Below, one piece after another: positions 1-12,325 of a stretch of 64,000 nucleotides of DNA. Source of the DNA: Pithys albifrons albifrons (taxonomy: Eukaryota; Chordata; Aves; Passeriformes; Thamnophilidae); NCBI RefSeq assembly GCF_047495875.1, contig NC_092472.1:1696349-1760348 (forward strand), given 5' to 3'. The translations under genes were made by a program, and so were the position numbers. The notes beneath the pieces are model-generated. The model saw nothing but the letters and a program-made list of their open reading frames with translations, was not told where the DNA came from and did no database searches. The first letter of the stretch is position 1, and each line of letters opens with the position of its first letter.

Positions 1-282
1 CACACACATACAGCAGCTCACACACACACACAGACACACACACACAGCAGCTCACACACACACACACACACAGCAGCTCACACACACACACAGACACACA
101 CACACAGCAGCTCACACACACACACACACACAGCAGCTCACACACACAGACACACACACACAGCAGCTCACACACACAGACACACACACATAGCAGCTCA
201 CACACACACACACACACAGCAGCTCACACACACAGACACACACACACAGCAGCTCACACACACAGACACACACACATAGCAG

Positions 283-315
<33 letters not shown>

Positions 316-767
316 CAGCTCACACACACACACACACACAGCAGCTCACACACACAGACACACACACATAGCAGCTCACACACACACACACAGCAGCTCA
401 CACACACAGACACACACACATAGCAGCTCACACACACACACACACACACAGACACACACACAGCAGCTCACACACACAGACACACACACATAGCAGCTCA
501 CACACACACACACACACAGACACACACACACAGCAGCTCACACACACACACAGACACACACACACAGCAGCTCACACACACACACACAGACACACACACA
601 CAGCAGCTCACACACACAGACACACACACATAGCTCACACACACACACACAGACACACACACACAGCAGCTCACACACACACAGCCAGCAGCTCACACAC
701 ACACAGCCAGCAGCTCACACACACACAGCCAGCAGCTCACACACACACACACAGCAGCTCACACACT
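1..767. repeat. Interrupted CA microsatellite with regular AGCAGCTC inserts
   Basis: The array consists of runs of CA (about 4 to 13 dinucleotides) broken by CAGCAGCTC (sometimes TAGCAGCTC) and by GACACA variants. This gives some thirty higher-order units of variable length. The last few units change to CACACAGCCAGCAGCTC. The array begins at or before the left window edge and ends at about 767. In the FBXW11 sense direction it is (TG)n with GAGCTGCTG inserts. The cysteine/valine-rich minus-strand open frames across it are by-products of the repeat. Confidence 0.97.
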
Positions 768-1794
768 GGGAATTATTAGGCAAAAGCCCTTTCTTCCTCA
801 AGATGCCCAATGCTCACAGTTCTGCAGAACACTGGTCACAGTTAAAAACAGATTTTTAATGAGCCAGAAAATGAAGCTTTTTCTGATGTCAAACTCTGAC
901 AATCTCATCTTCTCTGAGCCTTCCAAGTCCCACCCTGAGCACAAACACAAATGTTTGCTCTGCCATCAAGTCTATTTCTAAGACATTCGCTGCTTGCAGA
1001 AATGCATGTTTAAATTGTTACATTACAAAAAGATGTGAAGTAAAATATTTACCCAAATTAATGTAGTAGGAACCTTCCAAAGCACAGATACGTAGGCCAG
1101 GCCCACTACGATTGTGTCAGACAACACGCAGGACTAAGTTCAGGACATAATATGGCCTGAAATAGCTGCATATCCCTATCCCTATTTTACATCAGGAGAC
1201 AGTGAGCATTTATTAGAGTTTCTCAAATAGCTCCTAAAACCTATTCATTTTCTTAGGCAAAATGCATGTAGCATCTCTAGACTTTTTCAAAGGAAAGCAT
1301 GACATCCATCTCTTATACCTCTCCAAGAGTTTTTGCAGTTTTATAGAAAATGGTGAAAAAGTTGGAGCTGTTGTTGATTAGAGGGACCAGCTGAGGGGTT
1401 GGTTGAATTTCAATATTAAATTAAAACAATCAAAATTCACAGAGTTTTCAAAGGTCAGTGTATAAATATCACTTTGTATGAAAATGAAACCCAAATGTGA
1501 GATGTCAACTCTATAAAACTGCCCAACTTCAGACACAAAACGGTCACTTAGATGAGGCAACTGTCTGAGCTTTTAGTAGTTTAGAAACAAATTCCAGAGG
1601 AAACCAGCAGGGTTTCACTCACCTGACAGAGGACAGTCCTCTCACAGGTTAATTAACACACAGAACAGGGATGGAAGGGACTTTCCTAACCAAGGGTGAC
1701 AAGGGAGTGCTCAAGGGTCACAGCTGTAATTCCTTCCAGGAAAGGGCATAAGTTGGATGAGACCATGCAAGAAATACTAAAGTCCTAAAGATCC

Positions 1795-1915
1795 AAATAA
1801 TCAAAAGCACAGAGATGACCCAAGTTCAGCTGGACCAGGATTGCTGAGTCCAACCCCTGGCCCTGCACAGGATGACCCCAACAATCCACCAAGTGCCTGA
1901 GAGTGGCACTTCCCT
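1795..1915 (-). mobile_element. Old CR1 LINE tail fragment
   Basis: A stretch around GAGTCCAACCCCTGGCCCTG and GATGACCCCAACAATCCACC closely resembles the better-preserved minus-orientation CR1 tail at 27845-27930 (AGTCCAACCCCTGCCCCTGC...CCCCAACAGTCCACC). It is diverged and short, with no terminal octamers recognisable. Confidence 0.5.
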
Positions 1916-2257
1916 GTTATCCTTTAATGTGATTGTAGCCCAACATGGGATTGGTTCCAATCACCTCAGATTAAGTTCCTGGGTAAATTTAGACAGATGT
2001 TCTTCACATGCCACATCACCTTCCAGCAAGGCTGAATATGGGAACAACTCACAGTATTTACATTGGGAAAAAGCACCAGAAGGTGTAAAGACATATTTTG
2101 ATTTATACAAACATGGTGTATCATCTCGTGAAGCTCCCCAAAATTTCTTAGGCAGAAATATAAAAAATGAAAGAATTGTATAACTGTGTATCAGCTCTGA
2201 GGGGCAAAAGCAAAAAAAATAAACCCATAATTGAAGCTCATACTTGCACATGAAGGG

Positions 2258-2800
2258 TCTGGAGAGTCAGTTCTATGAAGAGCAGCTCACAGAACTGAGG
2301 GTATTTATCTTGGAGAAAAGGAGGCTCAGGGGGAACCTTCCCCCTCCCTTCAATCCCTGCCAGGAGGGGAAAGCTGGGGGGGTCAGGCTCTGCTCCAGGA
2401 GGAGAGGGCACGGCCTCAGGCTGGGCCAGGGGAGGTGCAGGTGGGACATCAGGAGGGATTTCTCCATGGAAAGGGTGGTCAGGCACAGGAAGGGGCTGCC
2501 CAGGGAGTGCCCAGTCCTGGTGGTGTCCAAAGAATTCCTGGACATGACACTCAGTGCTCTGGGCTGGGAGACAAGGTGGGCATCGGGCATAGGGTGGGCT
2601 CCAGGGGCTGGGAGGGCTTTGCCAAGGTGGGCATCGGGCACAGGGTGGGCTCAGAGGGCTGGGAGGGCTTTGCCAAGGTGGGCATTGGGCACAGGGTGGG
2701 CTCAGAGGGCTGGGAGGGCTTTGCCAAGGTGGGCATCGGGCACAGGGTGGGCTCAGAGGGCTGGGAGGGCTTTGCCAACCATCCTGTGATCACCATGACT
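2258..2800 (+). mobile_element. CR1 LINE 3' end, plus orientation, with internal 51-bp array
   Basis: The sequence opens with the typical CR1 ORF2 C-terminal region: GAGAAAAGGAGGCTCAG, the GGCACGGCCTCAGGCTGGGC segment and a GGTGGTCAGGCACAGGAAGG segment corresponding to the WN-LPRE motif area. It then enters the 3' tail (CACTCAGTGCTCTGGGCTGG), where four 51-bp repeats are inserted. It is truncated at the 5' end and the coding frame is broken. Confidence 0.85.
2573..2776 (+). repeat. 51-bp minisatellite, 4 copies, inside a CR1 tail
   Basis: Four head-to-tail units of exactly 51 bp start AAGGTGGGCATCGGGCACAG and end GGGAGGGCTTTGCC, with few differences between copies. Because 51 is divisible by three and the unit has no stop codon, several frames stay open through it. 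The same unit recurs at 24959-25264 (inverted) and 54866-55120. Confidence 0.97.
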
Positions 2801-4282
2801 CTCTGTTTCACTTTAGTTAATCCCAGATACTCCCTAGAGAAATCAACACTGAGTGTTTAGAAAAGAATCTGGAGGCCCATCCACACTCCCTCAGGGAGGC
2901 AGCTCTGCAGAGGGACAGAGGGGCACGTCCTCCTGTGTGTGGCCAGACAAACCCAAAGTTCTATGCAGAAACTCCTGTCAAACAGAGGGGTGGGGGAAAG
3001 GGCATCTCCTCCTTTTCAGAGCCCTCCTGCACATTTTGTGAGCTTGGTATTTAAGAAAATAGAGCACACATAAAATTCCATATCACTCCCCTACTCTGTG
3101 TTCTTCATTCCCATCCAAAGACTCAGAGTTCATTTCAACCCTGTTGGACAGATGATCCCAAATCCTCCCCATCACTTCCCGAAGCTGAATTCCTCCAGAC
3201 CCTGTGAAAATCCAGCAGCACTAGAGAGGGCAGGAACCCCTGACAAGCGAGCAGGATTCTGTCCCACATTCCAGGAAGGCCCCCACACACACCACCCCAT
3301 GAGCACACCAATGGCTGCATCTCCAGTGGTCCCTGGGCACAAAAAACTACCACTTTCCAATTCCTTTTATGATTTGCATCACCTCCTCTTCCACCCTCAG
3401 TGTTCACTGTTGTGTCCTGGCATTCCTGGGATAACATCCCAGGCTGCTCACACACTGCAGGGTGAATCTGCTGCGGTGCTGCCAGTGGCACTCAGAACAT
3501 TCTCACCACATATTTCATGCTTATTTCCCATTCTGGAAACAATGTCCACACGTTTACCTTTCCAGGAATAAATTAATCACTGTCCCCAGCAGCAAAAATC
3601 CAGAGACAAAATTTCTTCCAAAAATTAATGGAAAAAATATATACACCTTACCAGGAGATTATGAGCTGGAGTTTCTATACCTCATTATTGCTGATCCATA
3701 TTTTTTTAGGAGCAAGTGTAAGGGTAGATTTCATATCTGAACTAGTGACACAGGCTGACAGTGATGGGTGACAGAAGAGGTTCTGAGGAACTGAAGGGAG
3801 GAATCATGTCTGGACAATTCAACAGAAATCCACAAGTGCTTCTGCTGCTAAGTCAGCAACAAGACTAGACAAACTAGGCACGCTCATCTAAGCAGGTAAA
3901 TTCCTAGTTCAGATTAAAGAAACTCAGAACTTAAGATCAATTAAGTACCTCTGTAGTAGCACTTTCTGCATTTATGGGGTTTGCATGAAAAAGGGATTTA
4001 GAGCAGAGCTTGCACAGATACAACTTTTGCAAGAGCTCAGTTCCAACTGAAGCACAAACTGCTCCTCGGGACACCGGAGTCCAACCATTTCACATGGAAC
4101 AACACTGGCATCCAGTGGCCAGTTCAATTAATCACAGAAGGGAACGACTTCCCCACCTTCCTGCCCTTCTGTGGACTAGGAACCACCATTGTAAAGACAC
4201 TGTAAACCTGGAGGCTGCTCTGGAAGCCTGGACACCCCAGACACCCTGGGCAGCCGTGCCGGCTGAGCCCCAGCACCGTTAC

Positions 4283-4508
4283 CTGGCAGCGCAGTGATGA
4301 AGTCCCGCTGCAACATGGGCTTCAAGTACGAGTTAATATGTCCATGCTGATAGTGACACATTCGGGAAATAAGGTGTTCCACAAACTCAACTTGATCTGA
4401 TTCAGACCACTGGTCAAAGTATTTTATACACAAGTCTTTTTCCTTTTCGTAGTTCCCTTCCGAAGGTCTTTTTCTTGAGACAATCACGGATGAAGTTCCA
4501 TTACTTAT
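4283..4508 (-). CDS. FBXW11: FBXW11 exon with the beta-TrCP dimerisation (D) domain
   Basis: On the minus strand this 226-bp exon starts after CCCCAG and reads [20 protein letters not shown], followed by [49 protein letters not shown] and ITALP. It then stops with one extra base (phase 1) at the donor GTAACG. From about exon residue 22 to 70 it is the beta-TrCP D domain, the helical segment that lets beta-TrCP proteins dimerise. The next exon should continue with the F-box linker (in vertebrates the residues after ALP begin EQ). No such exon is found between here and position 1, so the F-box and seven WD40 repeats lie left of the window. Residues RKRPSEGNY and the RM in LISRM fit FBXW11 rather than BTRC. 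All reading is intact. Confidence 0.96.
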
Positions 4509-5541
4509 CTGGGGTTAAACAAAGAGTGTCAGATTAGATACACACGATGGGAACAGCTTGGTAAGAACTTTCTGGAGGAAAAACACGTGAGATGCAAAGA
4601 AATAATCAACACTACATTTTAAAACACATTCTTCAAGATGTGAGTTACACCAGATAAATTTCATCTTTCATAAAGACCAATGAAAGGACTTTACTCTTAA
4701 GTTACTTCTCACACTGAAAGCTTTGAATTCCCTTCCACCTCTCAGAATTTAAATGCCAAGGAACTCAGTTCTTTTCAGCACTGACTTTCCCAGATGAGCC
4801 CAGCGGTTCCTGCAGCACTTTGCAGTTGCATCCACAAATGTTTTACTCAGGTTCCAGCAGTTGCATAAACAACACACCAAAGGTGGATATTAATACTCCA
4901 ATCAACACAGGAATTATGTCACTGTTGAACTGCCTGTCCATAAGTGAAAACTGAGGGTTCCTTGACATCCAGGGCTTGGATTGTTTTTGAAAAGCAGTTC
5001 ATGTCAATGTTTGGGACATCCACACCAACACCTCATTAAAATCCTGGGAGCTGGAGCTACAAATGAGGATGCTACAGGAACACCCCAGGAGTTCCTGCTA
5101 ATTAGTGGGCAGAACCCAAGGCTGATGCCAGGCTGCTTGAGCCCACCAGGAGGCCACAATGCTGCTGGGGAGCAATTGCCAGCTCTGAAATATTCCCAAT
5201 CTCCTTCAAAGCAAATTGGTTCCAAGTCCTTGCCATGCTGAATTTCTCCTTTCAAACAAGAGTGACATGCTCAGAAATACAGCTGAACTTCATTCCCAAG
5301 CAGCCTTGGATGCAGAATTGTCCTTCCAAGGTCAGCACAAACTGCAAAATCTGAGAAGAACTGGTAATTTCTCAAGGATTATTCAATGGCATCATCCTCC
5401 ACTCGAAGGCTGAGCTAATTTTAGGCTGCTACAGTGAACCATGGCCAAGGATGACTATGCAGACACAAGTGTGCATGTTTCTCAAAAGCAGGAACACACA
5501 AAATCATGTCAACTCTCCTTCTACAAGAATGTTAGTCCTAC
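4509..5541 (-). other. FBXW11: FBXW11 short intron between the 21-codon cassette and the D-domain exon
   Basis: This 1033-bp intron has a clear donor (GTAGGAC) and acceptor (CCCCAG). It is AT-rich, with no repeat or mobile element recognised. The 86- and 83-codon open frames on opposite strands around 4981-5255 overlap each other and have no features of a gene. Confidence 0.8.
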
Positions 5542-5604
5542 CTGCCACAGGGTATTTTTCTTTGGAGACTCATCTTCATTCTGATCCTCCATTACTGACG
5601 TGTT
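5542..5604 (-). CDS. FBXW11: FBXW11 alternative in-frame exon (21 codons, NTSVMEDQNED...)
   Basis: This exon is short and easily missed because no long open frame covers it. On the minus strand, after the acceptor TTTTCTAG, 63 bp read NTSVMEDQNEDE, then SPKKNTLWQ, followed by the donor GTAGGAC. The peptide matches the 21-residue insert of one known FBXW11 splice isoform, which carries it in place of the 34-residue segment encoded at 30386-30487. It is phase 0 on both sides, so it is interchangeable with, or skippable like, the other cassette. The segment is acidic then basic and hydrophilic, with no visible domain. It sits 1.0 kb upstream of the D-domain exon. I infer that the two cassettes are normally used one at a time, as in mammals; the sequence alone does not forbid joint inclusion. 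Confidence 0.93.
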
Positions 5605-7761
5605 CTAGAAAAAATGAAGAAATATCACTTCAATTTTTTATTCTGTGACAATTCCTCACTCTACAAGCATTATGAAGAAGCAAATCAATTGAACATACAA
5701 AATTCATTTTCCCAGTGAACAGAACTATCAAAGACTTCTGGTCACAAAACCTGAGTATTATAAATAAATTCCCCTTTTAACTGACATGTTTATCAATTCC
5801 ATTTACTGTAAAGATAACTCCCCAACCCCGCTTCAATTTCCTCTGACAGGTTTTCATGCAGCCTTTCAACGCTTTTCTCACTGGGAAATAAATTCACTTT
5901 CATCCTACTCAAGCCAAAGCAATTAAACCTGTCAAAGTATTCAACCAGCACTTTCTGCCAAAGTTAAATTGCATACAGACAGTGGAAAAAAAATTAAAAA
6001 TCACTATACACTACTTACATGCAACAGAATGGGGCTTTTTCCCCAGCTCTGGCTACCCCAAGGAATAGGGATTTTCTCTGCACTTCACTGCCACTCTGGG
6101 TCTAACTCCTGGCACCATCTTTCCTCCCCTGCCTTAACTGCAGTGCTCTCCCCACATCAGAACTGCTCTTCCCTTATGTTTTCCTCACTAACCAACGATG
6201 TAAGAATTGCTATGAACCTTCAGCTGCCAATGTTTCTTTGAGCTCACCTCAGTTTCCCCAAACCTTTCCCTCCTTCCTCCCCTGCCCTTTGGCTGTGCCC
6301 ACGCAGGTCCCTGGGCCCCAGCCCGGTGCTCCCACCCCTGTGCCCAGGACCCCCCAGCGGCTGCCAGGGGGGTCAGCACCACAGACTGAGGGGCCTCAAA
6401 TGCTGCATTCCCTTCAGCCTTCCTCCCCTCCATCAGCTGCCTCAGTAGAAAGAGGAACAACACCCTCAAGGAAAACACATGATGGAATAAGTCACACAAT
6501 TCCTTCACTCCTGTCACCATGGACTATGGATTAACCCCTTAACAACCACATCCACCCCACTCAAAACACAACTCCAACTCAAAAGCATTAATGTCCTTCT
6601 CTTTCTTCCGTAAGGATGCACTGCCCCAAACCCAGAAATGATGGAAAAATTAACAGTACCCCCTCTTTAGCACAGCCCTCCTACCCTGCCCCACGGCCTT
6701 GGCTCAAGTTTACCTTGAACTCTCTGCTGCCTTGCAGCCAGGTAAAGCAACCCCTGTGCCACGTGGGCTTGGATGGCATTGTAACCACTGTGGGCACAGG
6801 GGGATGGGAAGACTCAGGGCTACCCAGTTCTGATACACCAGTGACAAACACCAGCTCAGGACGTGGCTCAAGGGGAATCCAGAAAGGGATAAAGGCAGGG
6901 AAGGGTTTGGATGACTCCACAAATACACGTATTTTAGTGCTTCTGGATGTACATGAAACACTGAAAGTAAATCACACTTTGCACAAGTTTTGAAGTGACA
7001 GCCTCTTGTGGGCCATCCCAGTTATCCCAAACGACACCTGCTCCCACCCAGCCCTCTCACCGGGGTACAAACCGTGCCCAGAACACACAACGCCCACACA
7101 CTGACTGGGACCCAACCAGCTCATACCAGGGAAACCACTCTGCAAAGCAAGCAGGGAATTATGCAGGGTTTCTTTGGTTTGCTCTTATTTCAACATGAAT
7201 GTGTAGAAATTCTCACTACAGCGACTACATATCATTAATGGTGTTTCCAATTAGCACATCCTTAAATGCTGAGGGACATCTCAACTCCTCTGGCAGCCCA
7301 AGGCCAAGGAAACACACCCATTCCGTGAGCTACAGGCAAGGGGCACAGGGAATATCCCACATGGGGGACTTGGGGCAGCATATTCAGCAGAAATCCCCAA
7401 ATTCAGCAACGTGGCCCCAATCTAACTGTCCTTCAGCAGGTCAGGGCAGGCTCTGCCACGGCACCTCCCCCTGTATTGGGGAGCACCTCAGCTCACTGCC
7501 AGCTTCCCCTGGCATGGAGGGTGGGAACTGCCTCCTGAACGAGATGCCTTTGCATTTCAGGCACAGACAATGAATGTGGAGCAGAGCAGCCCTGTAACAG
7601 TGTGCAAGGTCACCAGCTCTGACTGGGAACTCCACCCAGGCAGGTTGCAGAGTGAGTTTCCCTCTGCTCTGTCACCTGCTCACTTCTGTGCCTCTGCTGC
7701 TGCCCAGGGAAAGCAAACCAGGCAGCACAGTCTGGGGAGATGCTACACCCTTGGCATATCA

Positions 7762-8770
7762 AAGAATTACTGAATCATTTAGGTTGAAAAAGACCTCTAG
7801 GATCAGAGTCCACCCTGTGCCCAATGCCCAGCTTGTCCCCCAGCCCAGAGCACCGAGTGCCACGGCCAGTCCTGCCTTGGGCACCTCCAGGGCTGGGCAC
7901 TCCAAACTCCCTGGAAAGCCCCTTCCAATGCCTGACCACCCTTTACATGGATACATTCCTCCTGATGTGCAACCTGCCCCTGCCCTGGCCCAGCCTGAGG
8001 CCGTGCCCTCTCCTCCTGTCCCTGTTCCTGGAGCAGAGCCCAACCCCTCCCACAGCTCCCCCCTCCTGGCTGGCATTGCAGAGCCAGAAGGTCCCCCCTG
8101 AGCCTCCTTTTCTCCAGGCTGAGCCCCCCCAGCTCCCTCAGCCCCTCCTGCTGCTCCAGCCCCTTCCCAGCTCCATTCCCTTCCCTGGACACGCTCCAGC
8201 CCCTCAGTGTCTCTTGTCTGAGGGGCCCAGAACTGTCCCCAGCCCTGGAGGTGCCTCAGCAGTGCCAGCACAGGGCGACAGTCCTTGCCCTGGTCCTGCT
8301 GCCACACCATGGCTGGCACAGCCCAGGGGCCATTGGCCTCTTGTCCACCTGGGCACACCTGGGCTCATGTCCAGCCGCTGGCACAGCACCCCCAGGGCCT
8401 TTCCCACGGGCACTTCCCAGCCCCTCTGCCCCAGCCTGGAGAGATCCACGGGGTTGGTGTGACCCAAGGGCAGGACCTGGCACTTGGCCTTGTTGGACCC
8501 CACACCATTGGCCTTGTTGGACCTCACACCACTGGCCTTGTTGGACCTCACACCACTGGCCTGGCCCACGGATCCCTCTGCAGAGCCTCCAACACTCCTG
8601 CCCAGCCTGGTGTCTGTGAGCTCAGTGGGGGTGCCCTCAGTGCCCTCATCTGGAGCACTGACAGAGTCATTACCCAGGGCCAGCCCAACCCTGAGCCTTG
8701 GGGAGCCCGAGCAGTGACCAGACACCAACTGGATGCAGCACCATCCACCTCCATGTCCTCACACAAGGGA
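7762..8770 (-). mobile_element. CR1 LINE copy of about 1 kb, minus orientation
   Basis: The tail is at the left (GAATCATTTAGGTTGAAAAAGACC) and the body runs right through the ORF2 3' region. Landmarks in CR1 order are CAATGCCTGACCACCCTTTA, GGCCCAGCCTGAGGCCGTGC, CAGAACTGTCCCCAGCCCTG, CATTGGCCTCTTGTCCACCT, GGCACTTGGCCTTGTTGGAC and CTGTGAGCTCAGTGG. The frame is broken many times. Its tail holds one copy of the unit that is tandemly repeated at the other 51-bp loci. Confidence 0.85.
8485..8560 (-). repeat. 24-bp triplication inside the CR1 copy
   Basis: Three tandem 24-bp units (TGGCCTTGTTGGACCCCACA followed by CCAT, and two near copies) lie in the CR1 segment that is normally single-copy (CACTTGGCCTTGTTG). 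This is a local expansion within the element. Confidence 0.9.
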
Positions 8771-9149
8771 GGAGAAGGACTGAGCTTTTCCTGCCTCCCT
8801 GCACTTGTTCCCTCAGAGCAGCAGAGCACAGCCCTGGCTGAGGGAACGGCATCTCAGCCCAGAGGGGTGACCTGTCAGGGGCAGCATCGCTGCCCAGAGA
8901 TGATTCCATGGCCTCCCAACATCTGAGCCACCAGGGTGAGGGCAGACAACACACACTGATTTTTAGGCTGGAAGTTTAACATTCTATTTAGGTGTTTCAC
9001 CAGGAAGCAACAGCTGTGTTAATGTACCTACTGCTACAGTTTCTTGTGCTTTCTCTCTTTTCCCATCCTCACTCCATGTTTTCTTACTACATCTGAGCTT
9101 TTAAATCCTTCATCCTTTCCCTCTCCACTCCCAAATGCATAGTTTGTTT

Positions 9150-9270
9150 TCACTACTATATCTTCTCTTCCTAATAAATTCACTCTGCTTCTGTCTCTAA
9201 CACCTGATTTTGGGCTCATTCCCCAGGTCACATCCTACATCAGACTCATTCCCCAGGTCACATCAGACTA
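9150..9270 (+). other. Possible LTR 3' end or polyadenylation region
   Basis: CTTCCTAATAAATTCACTCT is followed by TCTGTCTCTAACACCTGATT and TGGGCTCATTCCCCAGGTCACATC, and part of the last motif is repeated just downstream. An AATAAA followed within some 30 bp by a TCTCTAA.. GATTTTGGGCTCA motif resembles the R/U5 part of avian endogenous retroviral LTRs. I cannot find a matching 5' LTR end or internal region, so this is tentative. Confidence 0.3.
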
Positions 9271-12234
9271 CAATCTCTCTCCAGCACTTAAACCCAACTG
9301 CAGACTGGAAGATGACAGGGTGGGTCCCGCCCTGTCGTCTGGAAGAAGCAATTAGACAACTCTAATCTGTCCCATCCATCCCCAGCACTTGGCAAAAGGA
9401 GAATTTCCAAATTCCTAATAGCTGGTGTCACTAGTCCTGGCTCTGGAAGGCCTCCAGCTCTTGTGTAAGAACAAAGATGGGCATCTATAAGTTCAACTGC
9501 TTCTCTCTCTCAACCTGCACCGTGTTGCTCACCCCACCCACCCTCCACATAAAGCCACCTCTGCTGGTTTCCCAAGTGGCTTTAAAGTGGCAACAACACA
9601 GAACTCACCCCATTTCCCTGCAGCTGGACAGCACCAAGGCCTGAGTCCACCAATGACACCTCACTGCAGTGAGCCAGCAAGGCCACGAGCCCTGCCATAC
9701 TGACCTGCCCTTGCTGACATTGCCCAGGAGACTGTTCACTCCCACAAGAGCCTTGAGCTCCCCAGAGAGGAAGCAGCTTCGAAATAGTGTCAATTCATCT
9801 TGTTTATACGTTCATTTATTCCAGAGATTCTTGTTAAGTTGCTCACAGCTCTTGCAAAAGTAGAATGGTTATTTCCAACCAGCTGTCACTCCTTAATTAG
9901 TCAGCCTGGAGTAAGTGCTCTCCATCCCCACTGGGAATGGCAGCAAGAGATAACAACGGATCCAAGCAGGATGTTCTGCTGCTACTTTGCAGTTGTTAAC
10001 ACCCAACTGAACCGAGTTACCCTGAGAAAAACCTTGGTCTTTATTTGTACTAATGGTAAGCAGCTGCTCTGCAAGGTTAAGAGCTTGTTTCCTGAGCATT
10101 TGCATCCCATATTCTTTGCCTAGTCCCAAAGTAACTTCAGGCTTTCCTTAGTCTTTCTGCTCCGCAGTAACTCAAGGCTTTGGGATTTCCGTGTGATGCA
10201 GACCAAGATGGCAAACAGGTTCAAGAATTACTCAGGGAGGAGGAGGCACTGCCAAGCCCAATCACATCAGGTTCCTTCCCTTCACAGGTCAGAAAAGCCT
10301 CCAAGGTAGAAACAACCAGGAACGATCCCCAAAGGCAAAAGATTTGTTGGTGTTATAAAACTTCATAAATCACAGATTCAATTAAACCCCCTGGACACCT
10401 GGCAGCAACCAGTGCCCCAAGCCCAGCAGTCCCACATATCTGTGGCTGCAGCACAGAAGGTGCAAGAGCAGAGATGTTCTGCTGCAGGTGAGGGGCCTGC
10501 AGGGCTCCTCCCTCAGCAGGGGCAGCAAAACCTGCATCTCTTCTGGCAGGAATCCACCAAACCTGCACAGCCCAGCCCAGATTTCCACAGGATTGCTGTG
10601 GCCACAGGCAGGGAATGCCTGGGTTGGCACCCAGGGAGTGCCTTTAGTCACTTCATTGCCTCAGAACAGCCCGGTGCAGGTTTGATCCCTAACCCAGTTC
10701 AGTTCCATGGAGGGAGAGCAATCAGGGAAGGGATAGCAGGCAATCCTGGAACTGGGACAGACACACGAGGTGCAGGAGCAGCACGAGGAGGGCACACAAC
10801 ACTGCTGAGCTGTTTGGGGATAAACAACTCCCCAGCAGAGAAGGGATTCACAGGGTTCCAAGGATGGATGGACAAAACTAGACAATTGCTGCCTTACCTT
10901 GAAAAAAAGAATAACAGTCTTATATTTTGGCTATAACGAAAGGGAAAGTGACAGAAAACAAGGACTTGTATTTCCCACTACCCTTGAGATTATACCAGTA
11001 ATTCTGATCTCAGCTAAAGATCAAGTTAATTCTTCAAAAATCTTAACTTTTCACAAGATTGCCACTCTCTGGAGAAAACACTAAGGAATTTCAGTTAAAA
11101 TTACAAAATAAGCAAAAAAACTAACCAAAACAGTTCAGCTAACCAGGCTCTGATCTCCTCTGAGAAACCACGTCCGTATCTGACTTGGAAGAAGTTGAAG
11201 AAACAAGAAAAAATTACTAATACATTCTTGGATACTTTGAAGTCAAACACAGCAGATTGAGCTTGAGCTTAAAACACCTCCTGAAATCAGCTCTGCCCAC
11301 CCAGGGACTGCTGGAGGCACCAACTGCAGGTTCCCCAGAGGAGGGGAGGATTCCCCCACCCCGTGTGCCAGCTGGGGCAGGGCAGGAAGGGACAGAGCTG
11401 GGCACCATCTGTGCCATCCAGGGGATGATGAGCATGTGTCCTCATGGCCTCCTGCCCTAACACAGCCACAAACCCCACATGCTTTAAAGCATTTCAGAAG
11501 GAGAGTGACCCTCCCCATTGGGTGCAATGGGCAGCATTTGCTAAACCACGAGCCTGTTAAACAATGGTAATTAACAATGTTTATTATCAGCGATTTTTCC
11601 TTTTTTAACTACAGAGAGATTCTTAATAAAAATAGACTATACCATAAACATTAAATTAATTTGGAGAACCTAAACTGCACTAGATGTGAACCAACCCATC
11701 TCCCAGCAAGGATCAGATCCCTGCTCATCAGTCTGCAAAGAAATGCAAAAGGAGCTGCAGTGCTTCCCAATGCCAGGTGAGGAAGAGGCAGTCCCTGACC
11801 AGCTGTGCTTATCCCAAACACTGCAGAGTCACCCCCACACAAAGCACCTTTGGAAGCACAGCCACGGCCTATGTGTGGAGCAATGGCAGCAGAGTCATGG
11901 AGAAGCCTAAAAAGGTACAGACATTTACTCAAATCTGGCCAATAAGACCCTGGGTTTGACAGAGCAGTCACAGGTTTAGCCTCACTCAGGCTGCCTGTGG
12001 AAAATGGTTCCTTCCCTCCATTAATTATGCATTTTTAATACAGTGAGATAATCATGTCGTAGCTTTATGGAAAAAAAAAGAAAAATACCCCTGAGAAAAG
12101 TGGAAAATAGAGCCCATGCTCAGAGGATTTTCCAAATATAGGGCTTCTGAAAATATCCAGTGGTAGATAAACTCAATCCACTGTGCACAGCCACTAAAAA
12201 GCACTTGGAAAACAAAGCTCTCAGGTTCATCAAA

Positions 12235-12325
12235 TTAAATTTGACTGAGTTTTCAGTAGTTCTGTCAGGAGCAGAGTTGGATTTGACAATCCTTATAGAT
12301 CCTTTCCAACCTGGGACATCACAGG
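12235..12325 (+). mobile_element. CR1 tail fragment, plus orientation
   Basis: TTGGATTTGACAATCCTTAT, AGATCCTTTCCAACCTGGGA and a terminal CACAGGATTCATGG match the end of a CR1 3' UTR. It abuts the oppositely oriented CR1 at 12325, so two tails meet end to end. Confidence 0.7.

Larger units (their letters stand above)
768..4282 (-). other. FBXW11: FBXW11 intron downstream of the D-domain exon (partial)
   Basis: This intron runs from the GTAACG donor at 4282 to beyond the left window edge. It contains an old CR1 tail at about 1795-1915, a CR1 copy with a 51-bp array at 2258-2800, and otherwise unremarkable AT-rich sequence. I searched for the expected F-box continuation on the minus strand and found none, so the next exon is outside the window. 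Confidence 0.7.

Noticed and set aside
1..767. Telomeric, satellite or CRISPR-like array at the left edge
   Set aside because: There is no TTAGGG and no constant spacer length. It is an interrupted CA microsatellite in an intron.
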